DNA of 49,125 bases from SAR86 cluster bacterium AG-447-A08. GTDB lineage: Bacteria > Pseudomonadota > Gammaproteobacteria > Magnimaribacterales > Magnimaribacteraceae. The notes beneath the pieces were generated by a model, which saw only the letters and a list, made by a program, of their open reading frames with translations, did not search any database and had not been told where the DNA came from. Below, piece after piece: positions 8,920 to 16,419 of the stretch. The translations under genes were made by a program, and so were the position numbers. Positions within the stretch are counted from its first letter, which is position 1. The number at the start of each line of letters is the position of its first letter. The stretch covers positions 1 through 49,125 of the forward strand of contig QCQA01000009.1 in assembly GCA_003212335.1 (NCBI GenBank). The letters run 5' to 3'.

Positions 8920-9939
8920 TTGCCTAATAAGAAATTCATAAATGCTATAGAGAGAAAGCCCCAGGCATGTCCTCCGATATGGCTTATGAGGCAAGCTGGA
9001 CGATATCATGATCACTACCAAAGCTTAAAAAAGGATCATACTTTTGAAGAACTTTGTAAACAGCCCATCCTTGCGGCCGAAACTGCGATGGGACCTATTA
9101 ACGAATTTGACTTTGATGTCGCAATTCTATTCAGCGACATATTATTCCCTCTCGAAGCGCTTGGTATGGATTTATCCTACAACCCAGGGCCTCAATTTGG
9201 TCTTCACCTAAGCGAAGACAATGCTGAAAGCTTACTGATAAATCAAAACCCTATAAGCTTTATGGAATTTCAAGGTGAAGCGATAGAGCGAACTATTGAA
9301 AGATTACCCATTGAAAAGTCTTTAATAGGCTTTGTTGGTGGGCCTTGGACTTTAATTGCCTACGCATGCAATATCAGTAAAGATTCCAGGAATATCAATT
9401 TCAATAATTTTCAAATAGGTCTTCTAGATAACGTGATTCTTCCACTTCTTAAAGAGAATGTGGAATTACAATTGAATGCGGGAGCTGAGGTGGTAATGAT
9501 CTTTGACTCGACTGCCCATCAACTTGCCGAAGAAGACTTAAATATCTACTTAGAGAAGACCTTCAATATGTTAGTCAAAGAATTTCCCAATAAGGTTGGT
9601 TACTATGCAAAAGACGGGGTTAACTATGAAACTATAATTGCGAAACAAAATGACCCTCAAATAAGCTTAGCCGGAATGGGTATAGACTCTAATGTCGATC
9701 TAAGAGATTACTTTAAAAAAACTTCAAATGGCTTCGTACAAGGTAATTTTAGTGAGCACTTCTTAACCCTCCCCCATGAGGAATTCTTGCCAAAACTAGA
9801 TACTTTCATAGAACAAATGTCAGTGCTATCACCAGAAGAAAGATCGGGTTGGGTTTGTGGACTAGGCCATGGAGTTCTGAAAACAACGCCTCAGGAAAAC
9901 GTCAAAGAATTTGTACAAAGAATCAGGGCATCCTTTTAA
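8920..9939 (+). CDS. hemE: Uroporphyrinogen decarboxylase
   Basis: Removes four acetate carboxyls from uroporphyrinogen III to give coproporphyrinogen III. The signature PPIWLMRQAGRYHDHY is at residues 18-33, the substrate-binding Asp is in ILFSDILFPLEALGM, and the C-terminal GLGHGVLKTTPQENVK segment is present. The wording around RYHDHYQSLKKDHTF and FDFDVAILFSDILFP differs from the usual proteobacterial RYLPEYR type and, from memory, resembles leptospiral HemE more. The start is TTG at 8920, four bases after the hemB stop; there is no ATG in a suitable position. Function is secure, origin is speculative. Confidence 0.94.
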   Translation: MPNKKFINAIERKPQACPPIWLMRQAGRYHDHYQSLKKDHTFEELCKQPILAAETAMGPINEFDFDVAILFSDILFPLEALGMDLSYNPGPQFGLHLSEDNAESLLINQNPISFMEFQGEAIERTIERLPIEKSLIGFVGGPWTLIAYACNISKDSRNINFNNFQIGLLDNVILPLLKENVELQLNAGAEVVMIFDSTAHQLAEEDLNIYLEKTFNMLVKEFPNKVGYYAKDGVNYETIIAKQNDPQISLAGMGIDSNVDLRDYFKKTSNGFVQGNFSEHFLTLPHEEFLPKLDTFIEQMSVLSPEERSGWVCGLGHGVLKTTPQENVKEFVQRIRASF

Positions 9940-9942
9940 AAA

Positions 9943-10755
9943 ATGGATATTGAAGAAAAAAAATCCTTAACTTCGTCTTGGTTTAGAGAACTAAGAGATA
10001 TGTTCTGCGAAGAATTTGTCGATATAGATGGCGGGAGTTTTGAAAGAAAAAACTGGGATCATAAATTTGAAGGGGGCGGAGAGATGAGCCTCATGAAAGG
10101 TGAAGTTTTTGAAAAGGTTGGTGTAAATATATCTACGGTATCGGGAAAATTTGATAATGATTTTAAATCTGAAGTTAAGGGCACAGAGGAAGCGCCTAAC
10201 TACTGGGCAAGTGGTATCAGTCTAGTGGCACACATGCAGTCACCCAAAGTACCAGCATTTCACTTTAATACTAGATACATAGTCACTGGAGATTCCTGGT
10301 TTGGAGGTGGAGGAGATTTAACTCCAACAATTAAAAAAGAAGAAGAAATTGAGTTTTTTCACAAATGCATGAAAGAAGCTTGTGATTCGGCTGATCCAGA
10401 TTATTACGATAGATATAAAAAGGCTTGTGATGAATATTTCTATCTACCCCACAGGTCAGAAGCCAGGGGTGAAGGTGGAATATTTATAGACCATTTAAAA
10501 ACAAACGATTGGAATAAAGATTTTAGCTTTATAAAAGAAGTAGGTTTATCCACCCTAAAAGCAATTACAACAATTATCAGAAATCTCAAAGATGAGGAAT
10601 GGACGGAACAGGAAAAAGAGCAACAACTTATCAAAAGAGGTCGCTATGTTGAGTTTAATTTGCTTTGGGATAGAGGAACTGCGTTTGGCATAAAAACTGG
10701 GGGCAATTCGGATGCTATATTGATGTCTATGCCGCCTACTGCCAAATGGGATTAG
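9943..10755 (+). CDS. hemF: Oxygen-dependent coproporphyrinogen III oxidase
   Basis: Converts coproporphyrinogen III to protoporphyrinogen IX using O2. Recognised by GDSWFGGGGDLTP, YFYLPHRSEARGEGGIF and the C-terminal block RYVEFNLLWDRGTAFGIKTGG followed by SMPPTAKWD. The protein stops right after that block at 270 residues, about 30 shorter than E. coli HemF. I recall alphaproteobacterial HemF proteins ending in the same way, so this is more likely a lineage feature than damage. ATG start 3 bases after hemE; its TAG directly abuts the hemJ ATG. An O2-dependent enzyme implies aerobic life. Confidence 0.94.
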   Translation: MDIEEKKSLTSSWFRELRDMFCEEFVDIDGGSFERKNWDHKFEGGGEMSLMKGEVFEKVGVNISTVSGKFDNDFKSEVKGTEEAPNYWASGISLVAHMQSPKVPAFHFNTRYIVTGDSWFGGGGDLTPTIKKEEEIEFFHKCMKEACDSADPDYYDRYKKACDEYFYLPHRSEARGEGGIFIDHLKTNDWNKDFSFIKEVGLSTLKAITTIIRNLKDEEWTEQEKEQQLIKRGRYVEFNLLWDRGTAFGIKTGGNSDAILMSMPPTAKWD

Positions 10756-11181
10756 ATGAATACCTACTTAATTTTTAAAACCATTCATATAATCTCGGTA
10801 ATTACCTGGATGGCTGCCCTATTCTATCTTCCAAGACTATTTGTATATCACTCCACTAAGGAAGTAGGCTCAGACGCTTCTGAGACCTTTAAGGTGATGG
10901 AGTCTAAGTTACTGAAAATTATTGCAAATCCATCTCTAATTCTGGTTTGGATATCAGGCCTGGCCCTTTTGAGCTACAAAGGTTTAGAAATTTGGCTGGT
11001 TTTAAAAATGTTTCTTGTCATGGGCATGACTCTTTTTCACTTTTATCTGAATTTTCTCAGGGTAAGTTTTGAGGCCGATTCCAACACAAAATCGGAAAAG
11101 TTTTTTAGGGTTATAAATGAAATACCCACAATACTGTTACTGATAATAGTTGTGCTGGTTGTCTTTCAACCCAGATTTTAA
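10756..11181 (+). CDS. hemJ: Protoporphyrinogen IX oxidase, HemJ type (UPF0093 membrane protein)
   Basis: Four-helix integral membrane protein of 141 residues that oxidises protoporphyrinogen IX to protoporphyrin IX. The N-terminal HemJ signature is clear: KTIHIISVITWMAALFYLPRLFVYH, given here in words as a conserved His followed by W-M-A, then LPRLFVYH. The conserved lysine is in WLVLKMFLV and a second histidine in TLFHFYL. It starts immediately after hemF (TAGATG), so the two are co-translated. Its last codons overlap the convergent hydrolase gene by 4 bases. Ferrochelatase is not in the window. Confidence 0.92.
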   Translation: MNTYLIFKTIHIISVITWMAALFYLPRLFVYHSTKEVGSDASETFKVMESKLLKIIANPSLILVWISGLALLSYKGLEIWLVLKMFLVMGMTLFHFYLNFLRVSFEADSNTKSEKFFRVINEIPTILLLIIVVLVVFQPRF

Positions 11182-12149
11182 AACTCTACAACCTCTCCAG
11201 GCTTTAAAACTCGAAAGAATTCTTCAGATAAACCCAGTTCTTTAAGGGATTGTTTTAAAAGTTCTGGAGGTTCCATAATCGCTTCGTCTGTTAGCTGAAA
11301 AGTGCCCCAATGCATTCCAAAATTCCTTTTAGATTCAAGATCTAGAGCTACCTGGATTGCTTCAGGTGGATTTACATGATTTGTTTTCATGAACCAACGG
11401 GGAGCATAAGCCCCTACAGGAATTAAACTAAGAGAAGGAGAGCCTAATCGTTTTTTTGTTTCAATAAAATCACCTGAATACCCTGTATCTCCAGCGTGGT
11501 AGATAGACTCTGTTTTAAGTTCTATAAACCAACCGCCCCATAGACTTTTATTTCTGTCAGCAATACCCCTTGCAGACCAATGCTGAACCGGGGTAAAAGT
11601 AAATTTTGATCCGTTGATCTCAATTTCTTCCCACCAAAGAAACTCTTTAACATTCTCTATGCCTCTTCTTTCTAGTCTCCTCTTGTCTCCCTTGGGAACC
11701 AAGAATATTGCATCAGGATTTGCTTTATAGATCTTCTTGAGACTTCTTAAGTCCAAATGATCGTAGTGATTATGGCTGACTGTAACGACGTCTATTTTGG
11801 GAAGCTTATCTATGGGAATTGCCGGTGGAATTAGCCTTTTGGGTCCCGCAAATCGGACAGGAGAAGCTCTTTTTGAGAAAACGGGATCGGTAAGAATAGT
11901 TAACCCATCTTTGTTAATAAGATAAGTTGCATGCCCAATCCAAACGAGATAATCGGTTGAGCTAGGAGTTAGCTCTTTCCACTCATCAGATGAATCAATC
12001 GCTACAAGTTCAGGTTTTTTATTTGTGAAAGACCATTTTAAAAATTCTCTAAAAGACTTTCCTGCAGCGTCCTCATCGGTATTTTTAAATCTCTCATTTG
12101 GCATGATTAAGCTCGAGAATAACAATAATAGAAGAATAAATCTTTTCAT
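11178..12149 (-). CDS. Exported metallo-beta-lactamase-fold hydrolase (NAPE-PLD/UlaG-like)
   Basis: Zinc hydrolase of the branch that includes N-acyl-phosphatidylethanolamine phospholipase D and UlaG. Metal ligands are visible in VSHNHYDHLDLRS (HxHxDH), HAGDTGYSG (Asp) and FGMHWGTFQ (His); WIGHATYLI and a proline-rich PAIPIDKLP segment are also typical. The frame is open further upstream, but the ATG at 12149 is chosen: it begins a signal peptide (MKRFILLLLLFSSLIM) and lies just beyond the stop of the upstream VTT gene. Last gene of the carotenoid oxygenase unit. The substrate could be a phospholipid or an ester; this cannot be read from sequence. Confidence 0.85.
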   Translation of the reverse strand: MKRFILLLLLFSSLIMPNERFKNTDEDAAGKSFREFLKWSFTNKKPELVAIDSSDEWKELTPSSTDYLVWIGHATYLINKDGLTILTDPVFSKRASPVRFAGPKRLIPPAIPIDKLPKIDVVTVSHNHYDHLDLRSLKKIYKANPDAIFLVPKGDKRRLERRGIENVKEFLWWEEIEINGSKFTFTPVQHWSARGIADRNKSLWGGWFIELKTESIYHAGDTGYSGDFIETKKRLGSPSLSLIPVGAYAPRWFMKTNHVNPPEAIQVALDLESKRNFGMHWGTFQLTDEAIMEPPELLKQSLKELGLSEEFFRVLKPGEVVEF

Positions 12150-12159
12150 TGGGTTAATT

Positions 12160-12792
12160 TTAAAAGTATCTTTTTGCCAGCAGCCAAAACAAGAAAGGTA
12201 TAAGAGCAATACCAATGAAAGCTATTGAAGCAGATTGACTGGTTAGGGCTGCGGTTCCTATGAAGGCGTAGACTACTGAAATCAATAAATTGCTAAGAAT
12301 CATTACAGTTAAAAAGGTTGTCCATTTCATATCAGCTAAACCAGCAGCAACAGTTGAAATTTCAGCCAAGCCCGGCGCAGGCCTTGCAATCAATAAGAGA
12401 CTCACACCAAATTTTTTGGCCACCTCTTCCGATTTTTCTAAATCTTCCTGGGTGAGTATTTTTTTTGCTAAAGGCTTTGCAGCATACTTTCCTATAGCGA
12501 ACCCAATTATGGAGCCCAAAGTAAGTCCTATCCAAATAACTGGAATAGACAAATAAAACCCCAAAATGGCTCCAGCTAAAGTATTGGTAACGCCATTTGG
12601 AATGGGTAAGAAAACATCAGCTGCCAAAGCAAAAATAACCAAAATAGAGTTTAAAAATTTATTGTTCCCACTCCATTCAATGAATTCATTTGTTAAGTCA
12701 GCCATAGATGACTCGAGTAATGACAAGGGCAAAATTATGGATGTCAGGACAATTAAGATAAAACTCAGGAACTTTAAGAGAGTCTTAATCAT
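12160..12792 (-). CDS. VTT/DedA-type (SNARE-associated) inner-membrane protein
   Basis: A 210-residue polytopic membrane protein with about five hydrophobic segments. It carries the VTT-domain signature: LPIPNGVTNTLAGAILG, GSIIGFAIGKYAAKPLAKK, then LIARPAPGLAEISTVAAGLADM, matching the usual F/R-P-x-P re-entrant loop. Family members (DedA, TVP38/TMEM64) are linked to lipid scrambling and membrane homeostasis. Located between the carotenoid oxygenase/unknown pair and the metallo-hydrolase on the same strand with small gaps, so it is likely co-transcribed. Confidence 0.85.
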   Translation of the reverse strand: MIKTLLKFLSFILIVLTSIILPLSLLESSMADLTNEFIEWSGNNKFLNSILVIFALAADVFLPIPNGVTNTLAGAILGFYLSIPVIWIGLTLGSIIGFAIGKYAAKPLAKKILTQEDLEKSEEVAKKFGVSLLLIARPAPGLAEISTVAAGLADMKWTTFLTVMILSNLLISVVYAFIGTAALTSQSASIAFIGIALIPFLFWLLAKRYF

Positions 12793-12800
12793 ATAAGCCT

Positions 12801-13328
12801 CTAGGTGTTTTCTTTGAATGTCCTTTTATATAAATTTTGAGCAAATAAAGGTGTTTCTTCTTCATTATGTTTTCGCACAAAATAACCACCTAGTGCTAAA
12901 GCAGACATAATTTTCATAATAAAATTAGGATGTTCCGCCAATACGGTATTTTGAAATTTGCATTCGCTATCAGAAACAGGGATTAGGCGCATTTCCCATG
13001 TAACTTTCACTACAACGTGTACTAACTTCATTAACCAAAGGTCAGACATAGAAACCATCTTAACGTAATCAGGTTCTTTAACTTCTGCTACATAGTGTTG
13101 GACTAATAAGTTTCCTCCTACACTTTCTACATTGACAGATGTTTGTGTTCCATCTGTATGAATACTTGATCCAGCACCGATATGCCCACGTGCTGTGGTT
13201 TGATAGTCTTTATCTGATAGAGTAAAAACCCAATCATGAAGATTAAATGCCTCCTTAGGAGCATCAATTGGTGCTTCACAAACAGTTTGAAATAGTTTTT
13301 TGTATTTTTGACTGTTAATCTCAGGCAT
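12801..13328 (-). CDS. Unknown soluble protein, possibly SRPBCC fold
   Basis: 175 residues, no signal peptide, no recognisable catalytic motif. The pattern of alternating strands (GGNLLVQHYVAEVKEPDYVKMVS, described by its start, then VVKVTWEMRLIPVSDSECKFQNTV) and the C-terminal amphipathic helix (FIMKIMSALALGGYFVRKH) resembles START/SRPBCC ligand-binding proteins, but this is a guess from pattern only. ATG start, 24 bases downstream of the carotenoid oxygenase and 8 bases upstream of the VTT gene, so in the same transcript. A hydrophobic-ligand carrier would suit that neighbour. Confidence 0.6.
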   Translation of the reverse strand: MPEINSQKYKKLFQTVCEAPIDAPKEAFNLHDWVFTLSDKDYQTTARGHIGAGSSIHTDGTQTSVNVESVGGNLLVQHYVAEVKEPDYVKMVSMSDLWLMKLVHVVVKVTWEMRLIPVSDSECKFQNTVLAEHPNFIMKIMSALALGGYFVRKHNEEETPLFAQNLYKRTFKENT

Positions 13329-13352
13329 TTTAGCTACTCCTTTAGTCTTAAT

Positions 13353-14729
13353 TTAAATATTTACCCATTCTCCATGGAATCCAAATGGCACTCTTTGAGG
13401 TAAGTGCACTGTAGCCAACGGACCCGATTTTGGTTCCTTAGCATTTAGAATTATCAAATCACTATTATCAGTTTCTTGGTTATACACAAGAGACAATAAA
13501 TAGCCTTCGTCTTCCGATTTAGCACCCTCAGCTGCTACAAATACTGGCTCAGCACCGAATTTTCCAAATCCATATTCATAAACTTCAGAGGTATCATTTT
13601 TAAAGTCGTATTTAACAATCTCTTTAAAATCCGGCTCAATAGTATTCGAGGACGCTAACGCGTAAGCATATTGATTAGATTTTCCTACCAGACTAGGATT
13701 TATTCTTGGAAACTCTACGGCTCTATCATCCAGTTTAGTCGACATTGCTTGACCAGATTTTGGATTTAACTCCCACTTAGTAAGTTGAGGAGGAGATTCC
13801 GTGAAAGGCCCATTCCAATCAGTATCAAATAATCTGTCATAAGCTGCAGCGGTGACAATTACATTACCATTTGAATCTTCATGAGCATTAAATGTATGAA
13901 AAAAATAAGTTCTATCAATGTCAAACCACTGCACAGCATCTGAATCTCCATTTCTGCTCAATAAACCTATTCGAGACTGATGATTGTCATCCCAAGAAAA
14001 AGGGAAATACCCTCTTCCGAGCTTATAAAGATCAAAAACAACCGACAGATCAAACACCAGCATATAGTTTTTAGTAATCGCACATTCATGCAACATAGAC
14101 CTAGACTCAAAAGGTATAGATTGAGTTTTCTTATGCGACCCATTTTGATCAATTACTACATAGTCAACAGTATCAAAATTATTTGCGTAGTCATAACACA
14201 TGGCATGCAACTCGTTAGTATCTGGATCAAGCTTGGGATGAGCGGTGAAGCCCGCGTTTTTGTCTCCGTAAAAAGGTTTGGTATTGAGCGAGTTGAGATC
14301 CTGATCAATTTCTACAGGGTAACCACCGGCCTCAACTATGGCATAAATTTTTCCTGAATGAGAGATAACACTTGTGTTGGCATTAGAATCATTGCCGTCT
14401 ACAAGTTTATTTTTATACCAAAGTGCATTACCAGAATCTAATCTAATGCCATGAAGCATTCCTTCTCCTAAGAACCAATGATGTTTTTTTTCATTTACTG
14501 AAGACATTGGATTTGGACCATTTCTTACAAACAGACCTGACAAGTCTTTGGGAATTTGTCCTGTCACCTTAAGACCTACCTCAGAAATAAGATTTTTTAC
14601 AGGCGCATAATTTCCCTGCAAGTAATAATTCTTTTTTGCTGTAATTCCTGACATGTCTACTCCTATTCCTGCAACAGCTAATCCTCCAAGACTTAGGCTG
14701 GAAACTTTTAAAAACTTTCTTCTGTTCAT
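13353..14729 (-). CDS. Tat-exported carotenoid oxygenase family protein (RPE65/CCD/LSD-like)
   Basis: Non-heme iron dioxygenase of the carotenoid/stilbene cleavage family, 458 residues. The four iron-binding histidines are visible: His164 (FTAHPKLD), His214 (SMLHECAI), His278 (FFHTFNAHED) and His452 (FGFHGEW). FVRNGPNP near residue 70 is the family's N-terminal signature. The N-terminus NRRKFLKVSSLSLGGLAVAG is a twin-arginine signal, so the folded iron enzyme is probably sent to the periplasm, which is uncommon for the family. Substrate (apocarotenoid, retinoid or stilbene) is not readable. First gene of a four-gene unit, facing a TetR gene across operator-like sites. Confidence 0.92.
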   Translation of the reverse strand: MNRRKFLKVSSLSLGGLAVAGIGVDMSGITAKKNYYLQGNYAPVKNLISEVGLKVTGQIPKDLSGLFVRNGPNPMSSVNEKKHHWFLGEGMLHGIRLDSGNALWYKNKLVDGNDSNANTSVISHSGKIYAIVEAGGYPVEIDQDLNSLNTKPFYGDKNAGFTAHPKLDPDTNELHAMCYDYANNFDTVDYVVIDQNGSHKKTQSIPFESRSMLHECAITKNYMLVFDLSVVFDLYKLGRGYFPFSWDDNHQSRIGLLSRNGDSDAVQWFDIDRTYFFHTFNAHEDSNGNVIVTAAAYDRLFDTDWNGPFTESPPQLTKWELNPKSGQAMSTKLDDRAVEFPRINPSLVGKSNQYAYALASSNTIEPDFKEIVKYDFKNDTSEVYEYGFGKFGAEPVFVAAEGAKSEDEGYLLSLVYNQETDNSDLIILNAKEPKSGPLATVHLPQRVPFGFHGEWVNI

Positions 14730-14750
14730 TGATAGAATCCTGCTATTATG

Positions 14751-14772
14751 TTTACTAAGATAACATCTTAAT
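14751..14772. promoter_or_regulatory. Second, weaker operator-like site next to the TetR operator
   Basis: This 22-base segment begins TTTACTAAGATAAC, matching 12 of 14 bases of one half of the palindrome at 14772-14793, and about 16 of 22 over its full length. It also contains its own dyad, TAAGAT/ATCTTA with spacer AAC (14756-14770). The centre-to-centre distance to the stronger site is 21 bases, two helical turns. Confidence 0.5.
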
Positions 14773-14793
14773 TGACTATGTTAACTTAGTCAA
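14772..14793. promoter_or_regulatory. Probable TetR operator between carotenoid oxygenase and TetR genes
   Basis: A 22-base palindrome with arms TTGACTA and TAGTCAA around a central GTTAAC; only one base pair breaks perfect symmetry. It lies 13 bases before the TetR ATG and 43 bases before the oxygenase ATG. Size, symmetry and position are those of a TetR-family operator controlling both divergent genes. Binding is inferred. Confidence 0.75.
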
Positions 14794-14805
14794 CATTAAT
14801 GAATT

Positions 14806-15366
14806 ATGGGATATCACAAAGAGAATCTTAAAGAACAGCTTGTTGAAATTGCGTGGGACATTTGCAACGCAGAATCTTGGCAGAACGTTAATATGCGTAA
14901 GGTTGCTAAGAAGGCTAAAGTTTCAACAACTGCTTTCTACAGGCATTTTAAAAAAAAGGATGATCTTAAAGCAGAGTTGATGCGCAGGGGTTACGAGTTA
15001 ATTAATGAAGGCAGAAAAGACGTAGATACGTTTGCAGGTTACGGTGCTCATTACATAAGATTTGGGTTGGACTATCCATTTATTTACGATTTGATGTTTG
15101 GAAATACAGATTTAGATATGTCTCTCTATCCTGATTTAGAAGAGCAATCCAATGCAGCTTTTGATGGTGTATTAGAAGCACTAAAGGATTTTATGCCTGA
15201 TTCTGCAGAGAAAGATACCAGAATAAAAGCTATCAATATCTGGGCTTCTGTTCATGGATTAGTCGGACTTTTGAGGAGTGGGGATTCCCATGTTTATAAA
15301 TCTGAAGACTTAAAGTGGATTGAAAACAACTTAGAAGAGTATTTGCAAATGACAACTTTTAGTTAA
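14806..15366 (+). CDS. TetR-family transcriptional regulator
   Basis: 186 residues. The N-terminal helix-turn-helix reads NVNMRKVAKKAKVSTTAFY then RHFKKKDDLKAEL (residues 26-58), a standard TetR_N domain. The C-terminal half, with YIRFGLDYPFIYDLMFGN, resembles the WHG ligand-binding domain. It is divergent from the carotenoid oxygenase unit across 76 bases containing the palindromes at 14751-14793, so it most likely represses that unit and itself and responds to a hydrophobic substrate. The ligand is unknown. Confidence 0.9.
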   Translation: MGYHKENLKEQLVEIAWDICNAESWQNVNMRKVAKKAKVSTTAFYRHFKKKDDLKAELMRRGYELINEGRKDVDTFAGYGAHYIRFGLDYPFIYDLMFGNTDLDMSLYPDLEEQSNAAFDGVLEALKDFMPDSAEKDTRIKAINIWASVHGLVGLLRSGDSHVYKSEDLKWIENNLEEYLQMTTFS

Positions 15367-15433
15367 AGCGATTTTTTCGTTATTTTTGGATTGCTTCTAA
15401 CTATTATGAATTATTAGCCCAAAGAAATTTGCG

Positions 15434-16417
15434 TTATCTCGATAGAGCTATATCTATTGCACTAATTTGATCCTGGTCGAGTTCTCCGAGTGATTCTGCT
15501 TCTAAGCAATCTAAAAGCTCTTCCCTATTTTTTACGCCCAGTATTACAGACGAAACTTTTTCTGCACTTAGAGCATATCGATGTGCAAGAATTGATGGAT
15601 TCATATTCCATTCGGAAGCTAACTTTCTAAAAGGTTCGGCTTTATCGTAATCCTCAAAATCTTTTATATCAAAGCCCGACGGGTGAGGCTCTCTATCCAT
15701 TTCTAAAGTTAATGCCCCTGCTTGAACTGCTCTAATTCCTAGTATCGGCACTCCAACTTTCTGACTTTCAGTGAGAATTTTTTGCGGGTCGAAATCTTGA
15801 TCAACATATCCTATGGCGCCTGCTGAATTTAAAGGGTTAACAACACACTGAATAGCTTCGGGTTGAATGTCGTGACTTAAGGCTTCAAGGATTGCTTGAG
15901 TCTGACCTAACCCACCTATACCCCAGCTACCGATCTTGCCCTCTTCTTTTAATCTTTCAAAGGCTGGTATAACTGCATTGTAATAACAAGAAAGTGAAGT
16001 TGTATTAGTCTCTCTGTATTCATTAAGTGTGTACAGCTGGAAATCATCCTGTCGTAACTGAGAATGCAGTAAAAAAAGATCAACCCTTTCCATATTGAGA
16101 TTATCAAGGCTTTTATTAAGCGAAGAAATTAAGCGTTCATACACTTCGTCATCTGGTAACGTTCCCAATCTGCATTTTGTAGTAATTTTTACATCACCTA
16201 AATCTTTTCCTTTAAATACCTCACCAACAACTCTCTCAGCCTCTCCTTTTCCATACATTGGTGCAACATCGAGGTGAGTTATGCCCTTTTCAATGGCAAG
16301 ATTCACAGTTGCAACTGCTTCCTCTCTTGAAGTCTCACCCCAAACTTGACCCAACCCTCCGCCACCTAGGGTAAGAGCACTTACTGAGTCAAAAGGTTTA
16401 AATTGTCTTTGTTGCAT
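15434..16417 (-). CDS. Aldo/keto reductase family oxidoreductase
   Basis: TIM-barrel NAD(P)H-dependent reductase, 327 residues. The catalytic set is visible: Asp and Tyr in HLDVAPMYGKGEAE, Lys in KITTKCRLG, and His in DLFLLHSQLR. The C-terminal cofactor region includes SVILGVKNREELLDCLEA. The substrate (aldehyde or ketone) is not predictable. It begins 2 bases after the extended SDR gene, so the two reductases are co-transcribed and perhaps act on related carbonyl compounds. It converges with the TetR gene. Confidence 0.88.
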   Translation of the reverse strand: MQQRQFKPFDSVSALTLGGGGLGQVWGETSREEAVATVNLAIEKGITHLDVAPMYGKGEAERVVGEVFKGKDLGDVKITTKCRLGTLPDDEVYERLISSLNKSLDNLNMERVDLFLLHSQLRQDDFQLYTLNEYRETNTTSLSCYYNAVIPAFERLKEEGKIGSWGIGGLGQTQAILEALSHDIQPEAIQCVVNPLNSAGAIGYVDQDFDPQKILTESQKVGVPILGIRAVQAGALTLEMDREPHPSGFDIKDFEDYDKAEPFRKLASEWNMNPSILAHRYALSAEKVSSVILGVKNREELLDCLEAESLGELDQDQISAIDIALSR

Positions 16418-16419
16418 GG

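Noticed and set aside
10680-10790. Possible frameshift at the end of hemF
   Set aside because: Other frames after the TAG give no recognisable HemF tail, and the stop abuts a good hemJ start, so the short end is taken as natural.
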